64,000 nucleotides of DNA, taken from positions 20,097,568 through 20,161,567 of the forward strand of contig NC_084937.1 of assembly GCF_958298935.1 (NCBI RefSeq). The letters run 5' to 3'. The notes beneath the pieces were generated by a model. It was not told where the DNA came from. It did no database searches and was given only the letters and a program-made list of their open reading frames with translations. Made by a program: the position numbers and the translations under genes. Shown piece after piece: positions 1 through 11,121 of this stretch; within the stretch, counting starts at the first letter, position 1; each line of letters starts with the position of its first letter. Source of the DNA: Phragmites australis. Its lineage: Eukaryota > Streptophyta > Magnoliopsida > Poales > Poaceae.

Positions 1-1213
1 AACACATAGGATCAAATTAGGAACACTCTAAAACCTATTTTGGACACTTCCATACTTTCCGCTCCGGACTCTTAACAACAAACTCTCACTTTAGGTTTGG
101 TTAGAGACTCTTGAGCACTGAGACGCGACAATTAGCTCACGTTGCATCCCTCTTAATAGTGCGGCATACCTATACTCAAATTCAAAGATAAAACTCGTTT
201 GAACCACTTTGAGCATTTGAAAACTTTCAAGTTCCGCTTCTTTCTTTCAAACCTTGAGGGTTGCTAACTTCCATAAAATCTTCACTCCATCTCTTCTTCA
301 TTCTTCATATGATTGATGCGAATCACTCATAGCTTCTCATGGCCTTGCATGGTCCATTGGCGCAAAGCTTCACTCGCTCTTCACCATCGCCTTGGTCCTT
401 CGGCGCCAAGCCATTTGCTTGCCCTTCACCACCGGATGGTCCATCGCAGCCGAGTCTTGCTTGCCCTTCACCGTCTTGCCATAGAAAACCATTTTGTATT
501 CGACATCTTCAGAGAATTCACTTTTTCATATATGGAGTCCACTTTTGTTCTTCACTCTTGGCATATGTGATTTCAATTCAACTTATGCCTTCTTATGAAT
601 CCTAACCCCAACTCACTCTTAAGCATAAAGCACATGGGTTAGTCCATAAAATCTAAATGGCAACATTTATACCTTAAGTTACTTGATCTCCACAAGTAAC
701 TTATTAGCCTTTATGCATATTGTCAATCTTCGTATAGAACCTAACCCTGTTCATTCTTAAACACATAGCACACGGGTTAGTCTATAAAACTCTATTGACA
801 AGTCATACCTTTAGTTACTTGATCTCCACAAGTAATTTAGCCTTCAAGCTTATTGCTAATCTTATTGAGTTTCTTCCTTTTCTTGTGAGCATCACTAAAT
901 TCTCAATGACTTTTGATGCAATTCTTTGAACTCATGGCATTTCTCAAATAATTCATGCTTCATCATAATGCATCTCCTATGGAATAACCTAATAGCAATT
1001 CTCAATATGATTATTAGTCCATAGGCATTGTCATCACCTAGAGCTCATTCATCTTGATGCATTTTCAATCTCCCTATTCACCTAGAGCTCATGCGTATCT
1101 CTCATCCATGCATCACCTATGGAACAACCTACTAACAAACTCAACACCATTGTTAGTCCATAAGTATTGTCATTAATTACCAAAATCACACATAAGAGCT
1201 AGATGCACTTTCA
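1..1213 (-). mobile_element. Partial LTR of an LTR retrotransposon (cut by window edge)
   Basis: Read on the minus strand, the segment starts TGAAAGTGCATCTAG at 1213, a start typical of a common grass LTR family, and continues with the usual run about an entry that reads roughly 'gattttggtaattaatgacaat'. The left end lies outside the window, so neither the terminal CA nor the target duplication can be checked. It contains internal direct repeats but no retroviral-type coding sequence. The assignment rests on recognising the LTR start and the absence of genes. Whether it is a solo LTR or part of a full element cannot be seen here. Confidence 0.55.
600..880. repeat. ~140-bp tandem duplication inside the LTR
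   Basis: Two consecutive units start at about 600 and 740 (cctaaccc...cattcttaa...) and share the blocks gggttagtc and acttgatctccacaagtaa in the same order. A second, shorter similarity (cacctatggaa...ttagtccata) recurs at about 969 and 1110. Confidence 0.7.
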
Positions 1214-2540
1214 GTATCCACCGTACATATATCCTTAACCTGATATGGTAGATTTCACAATAAACATAGGATAGATATGGTATGTGCCAATATTTCAGGC
1301 AACTGGACAAGCCATACAGGTCAAGCCTAGTTGGATAGGAGTAGAAACAACCTTTTAAGATTCATAACAGAGTTATATGACAACAAGATTAATCCGATAA
1401 GGCCTTCAGGACTTAGAATACGGGAGAATTCACCGAATTTTATAAGATTAGATCTAGACACAACCTCATTATAATTATCTTTTTTTAGATTAATCAAGGC
1501 AAAATAAAATGTAGAGCTGTTATCGTAAGGATGACTGAATCTATATAAATTTTGTGCTCTTTTCTTCGATACGCATAGTTGATGACCAGATATCCCTACT
1601 TTAAATAAATATTAATTTTTATAACCCCAAATTATACACACAATCACCAATAAAGAGGAGCGGTATCAGACTATATCTTGTGCTTTAGTGTGCTATTTTT
1701 TTTTTATTTTTTCTTTGATTAGTGCACGGTACAACATATGTGAACTAATAAGATCACCTCTTCAGCCGCGAGTGCGTGTATACTATTTTCCTTTCCCTTT
1801 TCTTTTCTCTTTCTATTTTGCTTTTAGTTGGGTCCCAATTTCACCTTTTTCTCCTTTTTTGCAAGATGTGATAATCTAAAATGATTTAATTACCGAATGA
1901 CGATCGAGATTGGGCACCCGACCACTATAACAACCACCACCCTTTATAATCATGGTAACGTGAACAACATTAGGAAAACGAAATTCATTCAAGAAAACCT
2001 AGTGCTGGTTGCATGGTCAAAGAAAAGTTGAAATAGATTAGTCAAAGCAAAGCAAAGCCGATTTGAAGCACATCGCATGATTTCAGGGGATTTTGCCGGT
2101 ACGATGCACTAACAAAGAAATTTGTAACTTGGATTACACGTTGACACACGCTGAACATAACGTGAGTTTGAGGTAGCAGTCAACTAACTACCGGTGCGCT
2201 CACTGCCATATTAGACTTGACTTCTGGAAATGGAGAGAGATTAGCTTGCTAAGGATCAGAGGACCACAGGGTTCGAACCCGGATTCGTGCATTCAGTTGA
2301 GAAAAATTCCCCTCGTGCCCTTTTTGAAAACAAGCAAAAAATAAAAACTGCATAAGGTAACCTTGTCTTCGTAATTTATTTTTCTCTATCATGAGGAGAG
2401 ACTACTCCAAACATTTTTTAAAAATTTTTTAAAGTAGGGAAGTATCTAACTTTCTCGATTCATTTTCCCTTTTTGCAGGGAACTAAGGAAACTGGCTGTT
2501 TTTTTAAGGCGCTTCCTACTGCGCAATTTTCATTGGAAAC
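1214..2540. other. Intergenic, no gene recognised
   Basis: AT-rich sequence with short spurious frames only. A tRNA B-box-like string (gggttcgaaccc) at about 2268 has no convincing A box or cloverleaf, so no tRNA or SINE is called. Confidence 0.5.
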
Positions 2541-2589
2541 TTGGGGATGCGGGACGGGGTTTTCTTCATTTCGTTAGTTCCCCAATCAT

Positions 2590-2832
2590 ATTTTCTTCAT
2601 TTCGTTCTCTTACCAATTCTCTTCCCCGTTCTCATTCTTTTTATTTTCTCTTATCTACAACAGCTTACCTTCGAGGGGAATCGCGAAGGGAAAGGAGAGC
2701 CTGAAGGGAATGACCCTGGGAATCCCGTCGTAAAGAGAACCGTAAATAAAAACCGTTGGAACGCTGAAAGGAACGAAAATCCCTTCACGACGAAAATTTC
2801 ACCCGCGAGGAAAATCCCTTGGGCGTAGTTTA
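2590..2832 (+). repeat. Dispersed MITE-like repeat, copy A
   Basis: Shares an ordered series of blocks with 40550-40790: attttctctyatct-caacag, gaatcccgtcgt, gaacgaaaatcccttcacgac, then a gaagg/gaagggaat-type tail followed by ctttggg. The two copies are diverged but collinear over about 240 bp. No terminal inverted repeat or target duplication is certain, so the class is unresolved. Confidence 0.55.
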
Positions 2833-3141
2833 GAACCTCCGTCGGCTCGGCTCTATCCGGGAGCGTGGCCACTGAGCTGCATGCTCGTCCGCAACGGGCT
2901 GTTGCATGTTCATCTTTCAAAAGAAACTAATGGTGTGTGGCTGCTTGCATCATATCCTGTTGCTGTCAATGGTTCAGGGACCAACATCTTTTTTTTAGTT
3001 CTAGGGCTCAAGCCCTCGTCACCATTGCATTGCAAAAGAGACATTATCGTTTACAGCCCAGTTTAGAAGATTACAGCAAAAACAGCTCCCTGTGATCAAC
3101 ATGTTTATCCCAAAAACATAACTCAGCACTACTCCTGATTC

Positions 3142-4132
3142 TTACATTTCCAGAAGGTCTCTGTGTTGGCACGGCTTCAGCATCAGGCCTGAACCCAGTG
3201 TCTCCACTACACATTCCATCGTCGGATTCTCTCCATCTTGCTTAGCACCTGCTCGAGATATGAAAGGGGCCGTGTAGGACACAACACCTTCCAACTTTTG
3301 AGCATTGGGATTACTGTACGCCAGATCTTCAACGTCCTGATCCAAGCTGCATTATGAAAATATAAGCTATTTCTCAGTTTCCACGGATCCCACATGGCTG
3401 CTGAAGTCAACATGTAAACTACAGTAAACTTCTTATTATCAAGCCATAGTCTAGCAACTGATTCAAAATCAGGACCTACTGAAAAATCAACTACATCAGA
3501 TATAGCCTTCCGTATTTCTCTAGCCACTGCACATTCAAAAAATAGATGACTGGCAGTCTCTTTATCACTATAGAAAAGACAGGATGCATCATCAAGTTTC
3601 TTTCTTTTCTCTACATTATCCCTAGTTAAGAGCTTATTTCTAGAGATCAACCACATGAAGAAGTGAACTATGGGAGGAGCAAACACTTTCCATACTGAAG
3701 GAGCGTAAACCGGCATAACTCCTCTAAAGTTAATAACTTTGTAAAGAGATTGTGAAGAGTAGATACCAGAAGAGAATGAATTTGGCTAATTAAAGAATCT
3801 TCTTCATCTTCAAAAACAATAGTTGAGGCTAATTTGCACTACTTCCTCCCACTTCCCCATTAGTCTATCCTACACATCTCTTAAAAGTACACTTAAGATT
3901 ATCTCCATCCCAGAGCTCAGCAACTATACTCGATTTCTCATTGACTACTACATAAATGCCCCAATATTGTATAGCCAAACTAGATGAACCTAGCCAATTG
4001 TCTTCCCAAAACTTAATCTTTCTGCCATTTCCTATCTCCCACCTATAGCCCATCTTAACTACTTTTGCTACCCACATAACACTTTTCCAAAACTGAGAAG
4101 CTCCACTGTCATTGCAAGCAAAAATATCGAGA
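3142..4132 (-). pseudogene. LINE ORF2 C-terminal fragment (zf-RVT region)
   Basis: Minus-strand frames give SGASQFWKSVMW, then GYRWEIGNGRKIKFWEDNWLG, the signature just after the RT domain of grass LINEs. These are followed by VHFFMWLISRNKLLTRDN and HLFFEC of the zinc-binding RT domain. The first zinc-binding motif is damaged (CLFY instead of CxxC). Stops and frameshifts separate the pieces at about 3720-3860. In an intact LINE this region follows the reverse transcriptase and contributes to RNA binding during retrotransposition. It is a relic here. Confidence 0.85.
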
Positions 4133-4694
4133 ACTTTTACAGTACACCAAAATCAATAGTATCCATCCATTTGTGAGAATCCGATGGTTTAGATTGAATG
4201 TATTACATACCACTAGTATGACTAGTATGTGTTGGAGATATGATTAGTATAGGGTATTTTTGGGAGAAAATTTAGATTCAGTGAGCCACGTCCTGTGGGC
4301 AGTCCGGCCCATTTGGATCGATTCATTTTGTGCTGCTCGGTTAGGGTTGGGGGTGAGGCGGCTGTCGGACGACGCGCGCTCGCGCTCAGTTAGGGTTGGG
4401 AGCGAGGCCGAGGCGGCTGGCGGGTGACACGGCGAATGCCGAGGCGGTGGTGCGTGGCCGCGGCAGATGGCAGGCTCAGCGGTGCAAGGCCTCGGTAGCG
4501 GTGCAAAGCCGAGGCGGGTGGCAACGACGCAGGGAAGGCCGAGTCCGCGGCGCACGGCCGAGGCAGATGGCAGGCTCGGCGGCGGTGCGCGGCAAAGGCC
4601 GCTCAAGGCGACGCAGGAAGGTCGAGCCGGCAACGCGTAGCCGAGCCATCACTCTGGCGACGCGGGAATGGCGCGCCGGTAGCATGCGGCTGAG

Positions 4695-5475
4695 GCTGCG
4701 CGCACTTGTCCCTACCCTAGGCTCGCCAACCGGCTCCTCCGCACCGCGCTCTGGCTCAAGGATAAGGCATGCCTCTCAATCGATGTGGCATGTGGCTTCT
4801 GGCCGTCCGTCTGGGTTTGGGCTCGGTTGGTTTCGCGGCGCGAGCCAGGTGCTCGGCTCCCTGCAGGTCGTGGAGGAGACATGGGCCAAGGCGGAGAGGT
4901 AAGTGACGGACTACACACTCTACACGAGCGGGCTCAAGATGGCTCTCCTGCTGTTCAAGTCCTTCCAGGTCACCGACGACCGTGGCGACCTCGCCCTCAT
5001 CGCCGATATCGTCCAGGCGTGCGACGTGGTGTCGCGGGGCCTGCCGTAAGATGACTGACTGAGCACTTTCTTGGTCATGTTTTGTACTGACTGTTTTGAT
5101 TGGATCTTTCTAGTAGTGGTTGATAATTATATGAAGGGGTGTGGCCTGGGTGTGTAAAGCGCAGGTTCTTGACGTTCATCTGTGGGAGGGCTGGTGTGTG
5201 CGCTCTTGGAGCGGTGATCGCGAAACATTGCGATGATCAGCTGCTTGTCACTCAGTATCTGAGCTCGTTTGATGAGGTGAGGATTTTGATAACCATAATT
5301 TGTGTTTTTAATCAACGAGTTTACTTTTATATGCAATGAGAGTTATTGCCTACATGTCTGTAGAAGAATAGATGGTATGCTTGGTGTTCCTATTGTTGTA
5401 GACTGAGCTATTTACACTTGAAATTTTGTAGATAACAGTCACTGAGAAAGTTCCAAATGAGTTCTTGCATGTTTG
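4695..5475 (+). pseudogene. Captured fragment of a LanC-like protein gene (GCL type)
   Basis: Four collinear exon pieces match LanC-like (GCR2/GCL) proteins. Exon piece 1 ends at 4766 and reads PYPRLANRLLRTALWLKDK. Piece 2 is 4867-5045, from VVEETWAKAER through YTLYTSG and LLFKSFQVTDDRGDLAL to VSRGLP. Piece 3 is 5165-5276, from FLTFICGRAGVCALGAV to YLSSFDE. Piece 4, from 5432, reads ITVTEKVPNEFLH. The introns are retained: 4767-4866 ends CAG but begins GC, and 5046-5164 and 5277-5431 are GT-AG. The copy is therefore a genomic fragment and not a retrocopy. It is dead: TAA at 4900-4902 replaces a residue, a frame change lies upstream of exon piece 1, and about the last two thirds of the family protein, including the later zinc-ligand motifs, is missing. 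GCL proteins are LanC-fold proteins of uncertain biochemical role in plants. Confidence 0.8.
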
Positions 5476-6059
5476 CATTTGAGATGTTAAAAAAGGGAGC
5501 GAGTGTCTCCTGTTGCTTGATTTGATTTGGAAAAAACCCCGCTTGCTTTGATAGTTCTTCCCCTGAATCGTATAATTCAATGAGATGAAAACATATGGTA
5601 CAGTAAGATGAGTATAAGTTATGCAAATTTGTGGATTGTGAAAACATATGGTACAGTAAGGAGAAGGTTTAATTGATCTTGGGTATAGGCACTTGGACTG
5701 ATGGAGTTAAGACGTAGGAGGAATAGGTTTATCTATAGCGAGTCCATCATCTTCATCGCCCTCTTATGCATCACTTTCTGAGCTAGGTGCATTGCCTTTG
5801 GTTATATCGATAACATTCAAGGGAGATTTGACCAACAGGACCGGTAATTGCTCCCTAAATTTTCTGATTTTCTCCTGCATAGTCAAATTGAAACAAATTG
5901 TTAGAATAATTGTTTCAAACAGGGGTTATTTTATTGTGACTGGAAATGAATAATGTAAGAAACACCTGTGTAAAATTGTGATCCAGTCTAGTTCTTGTCC
6001 AGTGTTCCATGAATTTGAGCATGAAAAAGACCGCAGGATGCTCTACAACATAATGAGCC

Positions 6060-7741
6060 CATTTAATAGATCATTAAATAATTAGGAAAAGTAGCATTAC
6101 ATGAAGCGGATGATGTAGAATGTACACGTCTTTCTGCATTGGAATGCGTATTTATTCTGTGAGTGGCCAAGTTGTTACTCGAAGGTCCTTCCACTTTTGG
6201 GTTGATATATTTTCGTCGTCTTGGAATGTTAAATACTTCTCCAGTCCTTGAAGCTGTTAATTGAAAAAATTAGAAACAGGTGCAAAATATTGAATATTGT
6301 GAAGCAAGTAGAAGTATGTAAGTAGCAGTAGCTTACCACATCTGTTAGGTCGTCACGGTTCCCAGGACCACTAGAGTTCAATACATGTATCTGACACTTC
6401 GGGGCATTGATAACCGCTAAGTACCAATGTGCGTTTACAATATTAATGGGAAGGAAAATCTGACCAAGCGTTGTTGTAAGTTGCAGCCATAGATAAGCAA
6501 TCTGTAGCAGGGCTCATTTGGAAGGGAGGGTTGTGATACCATATCATGGTCCTGATAGCAGCACGCCAGATTTGCTATGAATTGACGATGTTTTATCGGT
6601 TCTCCTTTTATTTCTAGATGTTTATCTCTTTTGAACATGACGGTAATGTATGCATTCTCTATGTGGACCTTTCCACCTTCCCTGTAACCTAGATGGTCCA
6701 TAGTCCGTAGACAACATACATTATTTACGACCTGCAGTTGGAATTGTTAGATTAGGTGGTAACGATAAAACAGGAAGGCCTGGATATGATGTACGTACAT
6801 CACTATTTACGTATCTGTGATGATATAGCAGGCACTCCATGTTAGTTTTGTTTACGAGGGCATCATTCATGTCCACCAATAATTTCTTCTATGGTGAGGT
6901 TCTGATGTATTCGAAAATGGGATAATCTTCTTCAGTGCACATGTAATCTGCAATATTGAAGTAGACAAGAAAAGTTAGGGGGCTAGTTTAGCAAAAGAAA
7001 AGAGCACTAACTATGTTACAATTATTCACCTTTTGAGATAAGTATATTTTTTTTTGGCTTTGTTGGTTTGCTAATTTTTGTATCATAGTAGAGGAGGTCA
7101 TCATCCTTGTGACGGATTGGTTTTGACTCCCTTCTAGAACGAGGCCTCTGTCGCTTGGCAACAGTGGAGTGTATAGTATGTTTGTTCTGTTTGCAAGTTT
7201 GCTGAGTTGCATTGCTATGTCACAATATGCTAATTTGCTGAAGATGATTGAAATGAATAAAATGTGAAATGTTGCTGCACCTTTGTCTCTGACTTATTTT
7301 CTGTACTATTGATCCCAGTTGACTGGTTCTTCTTAGGTCCAGATTCAGATATTTGTAATACATCGTCCTTTGTGTTGTTTTGTAATGTTATAAAAGAGTA
7401 CATTAATCTCAATAGTTCAAATGAATAAGATGGTAATTAGTGGCGAACCTTTGTGTTTGTCATCTTTTTTTTTTTTATCTTTTTTCCCGTCATCCTTTGT
7501 TGATCAGTTCTTTCAAAAAAATTAGCAACCTGTGTCCTTCAGATGAGCAGCAGAACCTCCTCCATTTCATCTTCTTTGTACCTGCTTTGTATCTCACCTT
7601 CTCCTTTCTCACACTAAACCATTTCTTTGCTGCATAAGAATTGTAGAACTTGTAACCATCCTTCTCACTCACAAATATTTGATTTACCACACTATTATAT
7701 TCCTCGATCTCCTCTAAGCTAACATGCTTTTCTGCATCCAT
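6060..7741 (-). pseudogene. FAR1 DNA-binding domain / Ulp1-like protease gene, decayed
   Basis: Starting at MDAEK (ATG 7741-7739), the frame gives VNQIFVSEKDGYKFYNSYA, then FSVRKEKVRY and MKWRRFCCSSEGHR. This is a FAR1-type (WRKY-GCM1) N-terminal DNA-binding domain with its zinc ligands. Further down, after a basic linker (7100-7180), comes the C48/Ulp1-like half: IENAYITVMFKRD and FIANLACC (about 6660-6560), HWYLAVINAPKCQIHVLNS (about 6405-6350, with the catalytic His-Trp), GLEKYLTFQDDENI (about 6250), and KVTTWPLTE...IPMQKD (about 6190-6120). Stops and shifts interrupt it, and the segment that should hold the catalytic cysteine (after IPMQKD) has lost its usual CG motif. ULP-like genes are known passengers or components of some MULE lineages. 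SUMO-protease activity is not implied here. Confidence 0.7.
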
Positions 7742-8459
7742 CACTCCAAACTCCCAAAATAAAAAGCACACGGATCAATGCCAATATTTTTGACAAACAA
7801 ATAATAATCCTAAATTTCATCATAGACCAATTAAGAGGACCAAACACTACTATATTTGAATTCAGGTTTTTTCCTACCTAGACCATTCAACCAATAACCT
7901 AGCATATCTTGTACACTTCCAAACCTTCATAATCAAACAAGTAATATGTAACTGAATTAAGATTTTTGCTAAGTACGACACATAATGCACAAGGGATCCA
8001 ATACAACATATACAAATGCAACTAATATGTTTCAAAATTACTAACAAAAAACATTATGTAACAGATCAGCAATAAATATAAGGTTTTGGCATCATGATGA
8101 TTGAATTGCAACACGACGCTCAAGAAGCACATCTTCGGCAAGCAGTCCCGCAAGGATCAGAGGCAGCAACATCAATTCATGTGCCAGGCGATAGCAAGCG
8201 ATGGGAAAAACTGAAACATATCAGCAATAATTACAACTCTGATAATTCATACTAAAGCACATATCGCCATTCTACAGGCTGTAATGCATACAAGAACCTA
8301 AACATAAATAACTAGTATCGACGGTCATAGGAAACTAATCCAGGCAGAACTAATCAAGTGCTAATTCTATCATCCATCATCTTATGAACAAGAAGGAATG
8401 TTACTAGGGTCAATTCCATGACTCGCCTTGTAGATCGTGGTACGTTCGGGCTGTTCTCC
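7742..8459. other. Non-coding interior of the MULE-like element
   Basis: AT-rich stretch upstream of the FAR1/Ulp1 relic, probably its intron, leader or promoter side. No conserved coding sequence was seen. Confidence 0.4.
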
Positions 8460-9003
8460 TTGTGACGAACTCAGGGGTGACGGAAGATGCGTCGGGACGG
8501 ATGGCGACGACTGCCGAAGGTGGCTCTAGGACGAAAGGCGGACGTGCAACGCGTGGTGAAGCTGGGCCGAACGGGCCACTAGTGGCCGCACCGCGACGGA
8601 ACGGTGGCGATTAGCAAGGGCGGCGCCGGGGACGACGGGCGACACGTGGCGGCACAGGGCCGGATCGATGGGCTACGAGTGGCGGCGCCGGGCGGAACCG
8701 CGACGGAACGGCGACTTACGGTGCCGGCGCCGGGGCGGACAGGCAAGCGCCGGGCCAGAACGGCGGTCCACTTGTGGCGGCGCCAGGGCAGACGGGAAAC
8801 GCAGGGCGGCGCCAGGGCGGAGGGGCAGGTGCCGACCCCGACGGGCGTCGACTGGTGGCGCCGTCGGGGCAGACGAGAAACGCGTGGAGGCGCCGGGGCG
8901 GAGGGGCAGGCGCCGGGGCGGGAAGGACGGGTGATGAGTGCGCCGTCGGGAAGGATGGGAGCTAGTGGCGGCGCCGGACGGAAAGAACGGGCAAAAATGC
9001 CCT
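8460..9003. repeat. GC-rich imperfect repeat region
   Basis: Very GC-rich sequence built from recurring gcgccggggcgg / gacggg / gtggcggcgcc blocks. It opens long overlapping frames on both strands (for example 8604-9005 plus and 8673-9044 minus), but their Arg/Gly/Ala-rich translations show no domain. It lies just inside the right end of the nested element, upstream of its minus-strand gene, so a promoter or leader role is plausible. Confidence 0.5.
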
Positions 9004-9138
9004 GATGATGCGGCTTTGGCCCATCCTAATCTAATCGATAGCACTTATTGTAAAATTACTAAAATACCCCTCCCAAATGAACGGTGGATATAAAATTACG
9101 GGTGCTTATTTACTAGTGGTGCAATGTACTGTAAAAGT

Positions 9139-9605
9139 CAGTCGCTTGTTTCCAAAGTTTATCAACTTATTTTCTCATTATGTCTCTCACATCAGGAACC
9201 CCTGAGCCTCCATATTCTTTTCTAAGGCAAACACTGGCCCATTTGCTAAGTGAAAATTGTTTTTATTGTCTCCTATTCCAGAGACAATGTGCCATCTGAG
9301 TGTTTATCACATTAATGACTCATTTAGGGAACTTAATGGTGGACATCAGATAAATTAGAATAGTAGCTAAGCAGGATTTGATTAAAACCAACCTACCACC
9401 ATAAGCAGGAACTTCCCTCTCCAACCTGCTGTCCTTTTGATGATTTTATCTACTAGAGGTTGAATGCCCTTTTTTAAGCTTATCAAAGTGCAGAGGAACA
9501 CCTAATACTTCAAGTAAAGAAGACACCGAAAGATATGAGCAATCCTATGAGTTTGCTCCTCATCCAAAAGCATGGGGATTAACTCAATTTAAGCAAATAT
9601 ATGAC
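9139..9605 (-). pseudogene. LINE reverse-transcriptase C-terminal fragment
   Basis: Minus-strand reading gives VLGVPLHFDKLKKG, IQPLVDKIIKRTAGWRGK, then FHLAKWASVCLRKEYGGSGVPDVRD. This is the end of the RT domain of a grass LINE, with stops in between. It continues directly into 4132 and below once the nested element is removed. Confidence 0.85.
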
Positions 9606-9616
9606 GGGACCAACAT

Positions 9617-10122
9617 TTTTTTGCCGTCATATACAGGTTTCTTCATATAGCTTTGAGAAGACATTGTCCAAACTGTAATAATGCTCATGTACTTTCCTTT
9701 GAGGACTCCAATTTCGTATGGTGACATACGCAGTACGTCATGCTCGTACACTAATTAATCAGACACGTACGACTGTCGTGTAACATGTACATGTAGCTCC
9801 TAAAGGCTAAAATAGTTAGGGTTTGGATGGGCGCTTAGCCTAATGACAAGGCAGACAGGAGCCAGAAGTCACGGGAGCGTCAACCCGTGATGCCCATCCA
9901 TGTCCTCGAGCAGCAACATGTCTCTGCTTGCTGTCCGTTTCCTTGCAAAACATTGTCAGTATTCTTATGAAACCGTTAAACAGTGCCCCTTCAAAGGAAG
10001 AAAAAAAACAGTTCATTTTTTAAACATGGAATGGCCAAGATAGTGCCGACTCGTCTTGGACGCTTGCATGCACTGCATCTGGTTTTTAGTGATGATTGTA
10101 AGGTTAGTTTACTGGTTGTGAG
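9617..10122. other. Intergenic, no gene recognised
   Basis: Contains only short spurious frames. Confidence 0.4.
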
Positions 10123-10653
10123 TATGGGTGAAAATAGATCGAATATGGATGGATATAACTTATTCTGTATCATATCTCATATTTTTGAGAGTCGGAGTCA
10201 GATACGAATAGTATCGGATAATTATTTTTTATCATGTATCCTATCATATATTTTTTTTCCAGAGTCAGAGTTAGAGCGGATAATTGGATAGATATCGGTT
10301 AGCCGGATAGATGAAATTTTTTCACTTCATTTGTATCCTTATACAACACATTAAACAGTATATATGTGCAATTAAAATGAGCATAAAGAGAGTGATCGAT
10401 GAGATGTGAAAACAAGAGCATTCATATTATCAGTCTACAGATGTGTAACAATCTATCTATATATTATCATGTTTTTAAAGCGAAATTATAATATATTTTC
10501 TCGTAACACCTAACATTCGGATACTCCGGACAGATACCAGTCATCTGTATCATATCCTACATTTTTTTTTCAAATTATTCAGAATCGGATGCGAATAGTA
10601 TCAAACAGTATCAGACACAGATACTGATTATCCTATATTTTTTTTCAACCCTT
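10123..10653. mobile_element. hAT-like non-autonomous element (MITE)
   Basis: The left end reads TATGGGTGAAAATAGATCG and the right end, inverted, AAGGGTTGAAAAAAAATA. This is the T-A-GGGTGAAAA-type terminus of common plant hAT MITEs. The inner arms repeat inverted gatac/gaatagtatc motifs (ctcggagtcagatacgaatagtatc near 10195, gaatcggatgcgaatagtatc near 10580). No clean 8-bp target duplication was found and there is no coding capacity. Confidence 0.5.
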
Positions 10654-11112
10654 CGGTACTTAGGGCGGGCGGAAAATATCGTCCATTTTCACCTCTAGTT
10701 GTGAGGTCAGGTGACACGTCTTTTGACAGTCTATTTTGCTCGGCTAGAGAGAGGTGACGAACAATGAAAGTTCTCGGATGGGAAGAAAATGACTTAGTTT
10801 TATTATCTTTGTAATTTTTTATTTTTCTAAGACCTCTATGTAGTATGAAGATGCATTTTTCCAAATTTAATATAATTTCCAACCCTATTTGAAAAAAGAA
10901 AAAATGACACGCCAGCGCTGGCCCATTCGCTAGTTTACAATTTGGAAGGATTAGTACGGAAGTAGGGTTCAGGTTTTGTCAGGGTCTGTGGTTCAATGCA
11001 TGCACTGTTTCTTCTCTATCTTTTTTCCCCTCTAATTTTTCTCACTCTTCTTGGTGTTCGTTAGACGCTCGATCTTATCTTTGTTCTGTCTTGTACCAGC
11101 TGTGTATGGTTG
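10654..11112. other. Intergenic, no gene recognised
   Basis: No supported gene. The only frames are short and of random composition. Confidence 0.4.
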
Positions 11113-11121
11113 AACTCCTTT

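Larger units (their letters stand above)
4133..9138. mobile_element. MULE-like 5.0 kb element nested in the LINE
   Basis: The LINE reading frame stops and resumes exactly at a 14-bp inverted pair, ACTTTTACAGTACA at 4133-4146 and its complement at 9125-9138. The LINE residues DFYST (right side) and KVLDIFAC (left side) are adjacent in the parental protein. Inside are a FAR1/Ulp1-type gene (minus) typical of some Mutator-like elements and a fragment of a host LanC-like gene (plus). Both flanks of the interior are GC-rich (4350-4700, 8460-9000). No clear 9-bp target duplication is visible, and part of the inverted pair may be LINE sequence, so the MULE assignment comes mainly from gene content. 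A Helitron is the main alternative. Confidence 0.6.
2988..9605 (-). mobile_element. 5'-truncated LINE (non-LTR retrotransposon), split by a nested element
   Basis: Both ends carry the direct repeat GGGACCAACAT (2977-2987 and 9606-9616), an 11-bp target-site duplication. The left copy is followed by a T-run (2989-2996), which is the poly(A) tail of a minus-strand LINE. Between the ends are two pieces of one LINE ORF2: the downstream end of the reverse transcriptase at 9139-9605 and the C-terminal region with the RT-type zinc-binding domain at 3142-4132. They read continuously once the 5 kb insertion 4133-9138 is removed. The 5' part of the LINE is absent, as is usual for target-primed reverse transcription. 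All frames are broken. Confidence 0.85.

Noticed and set aside
2262..2295. tRNA T-arm-like gggttcgaaccc
   Set aside because: No matching acceptor, D-arm or A box at tRNA spacing; the string is a chance palindrome or a SINE remnant too weak to call.
4396..4902. 168-residue plus-strand frame
   Set aside because: Arg/Gly-rich translation from GC-rich sequence. Only its last ~12 residues (VVEETWAKAER) belong to the GCL relic; the rest crosses an intron and non-coding DNA.
8604..9044. Long overlapping frames on both strands in the GC-rich block
   Set aside because: Composition-driven, repetitive, no domain, and open on both strands at once.
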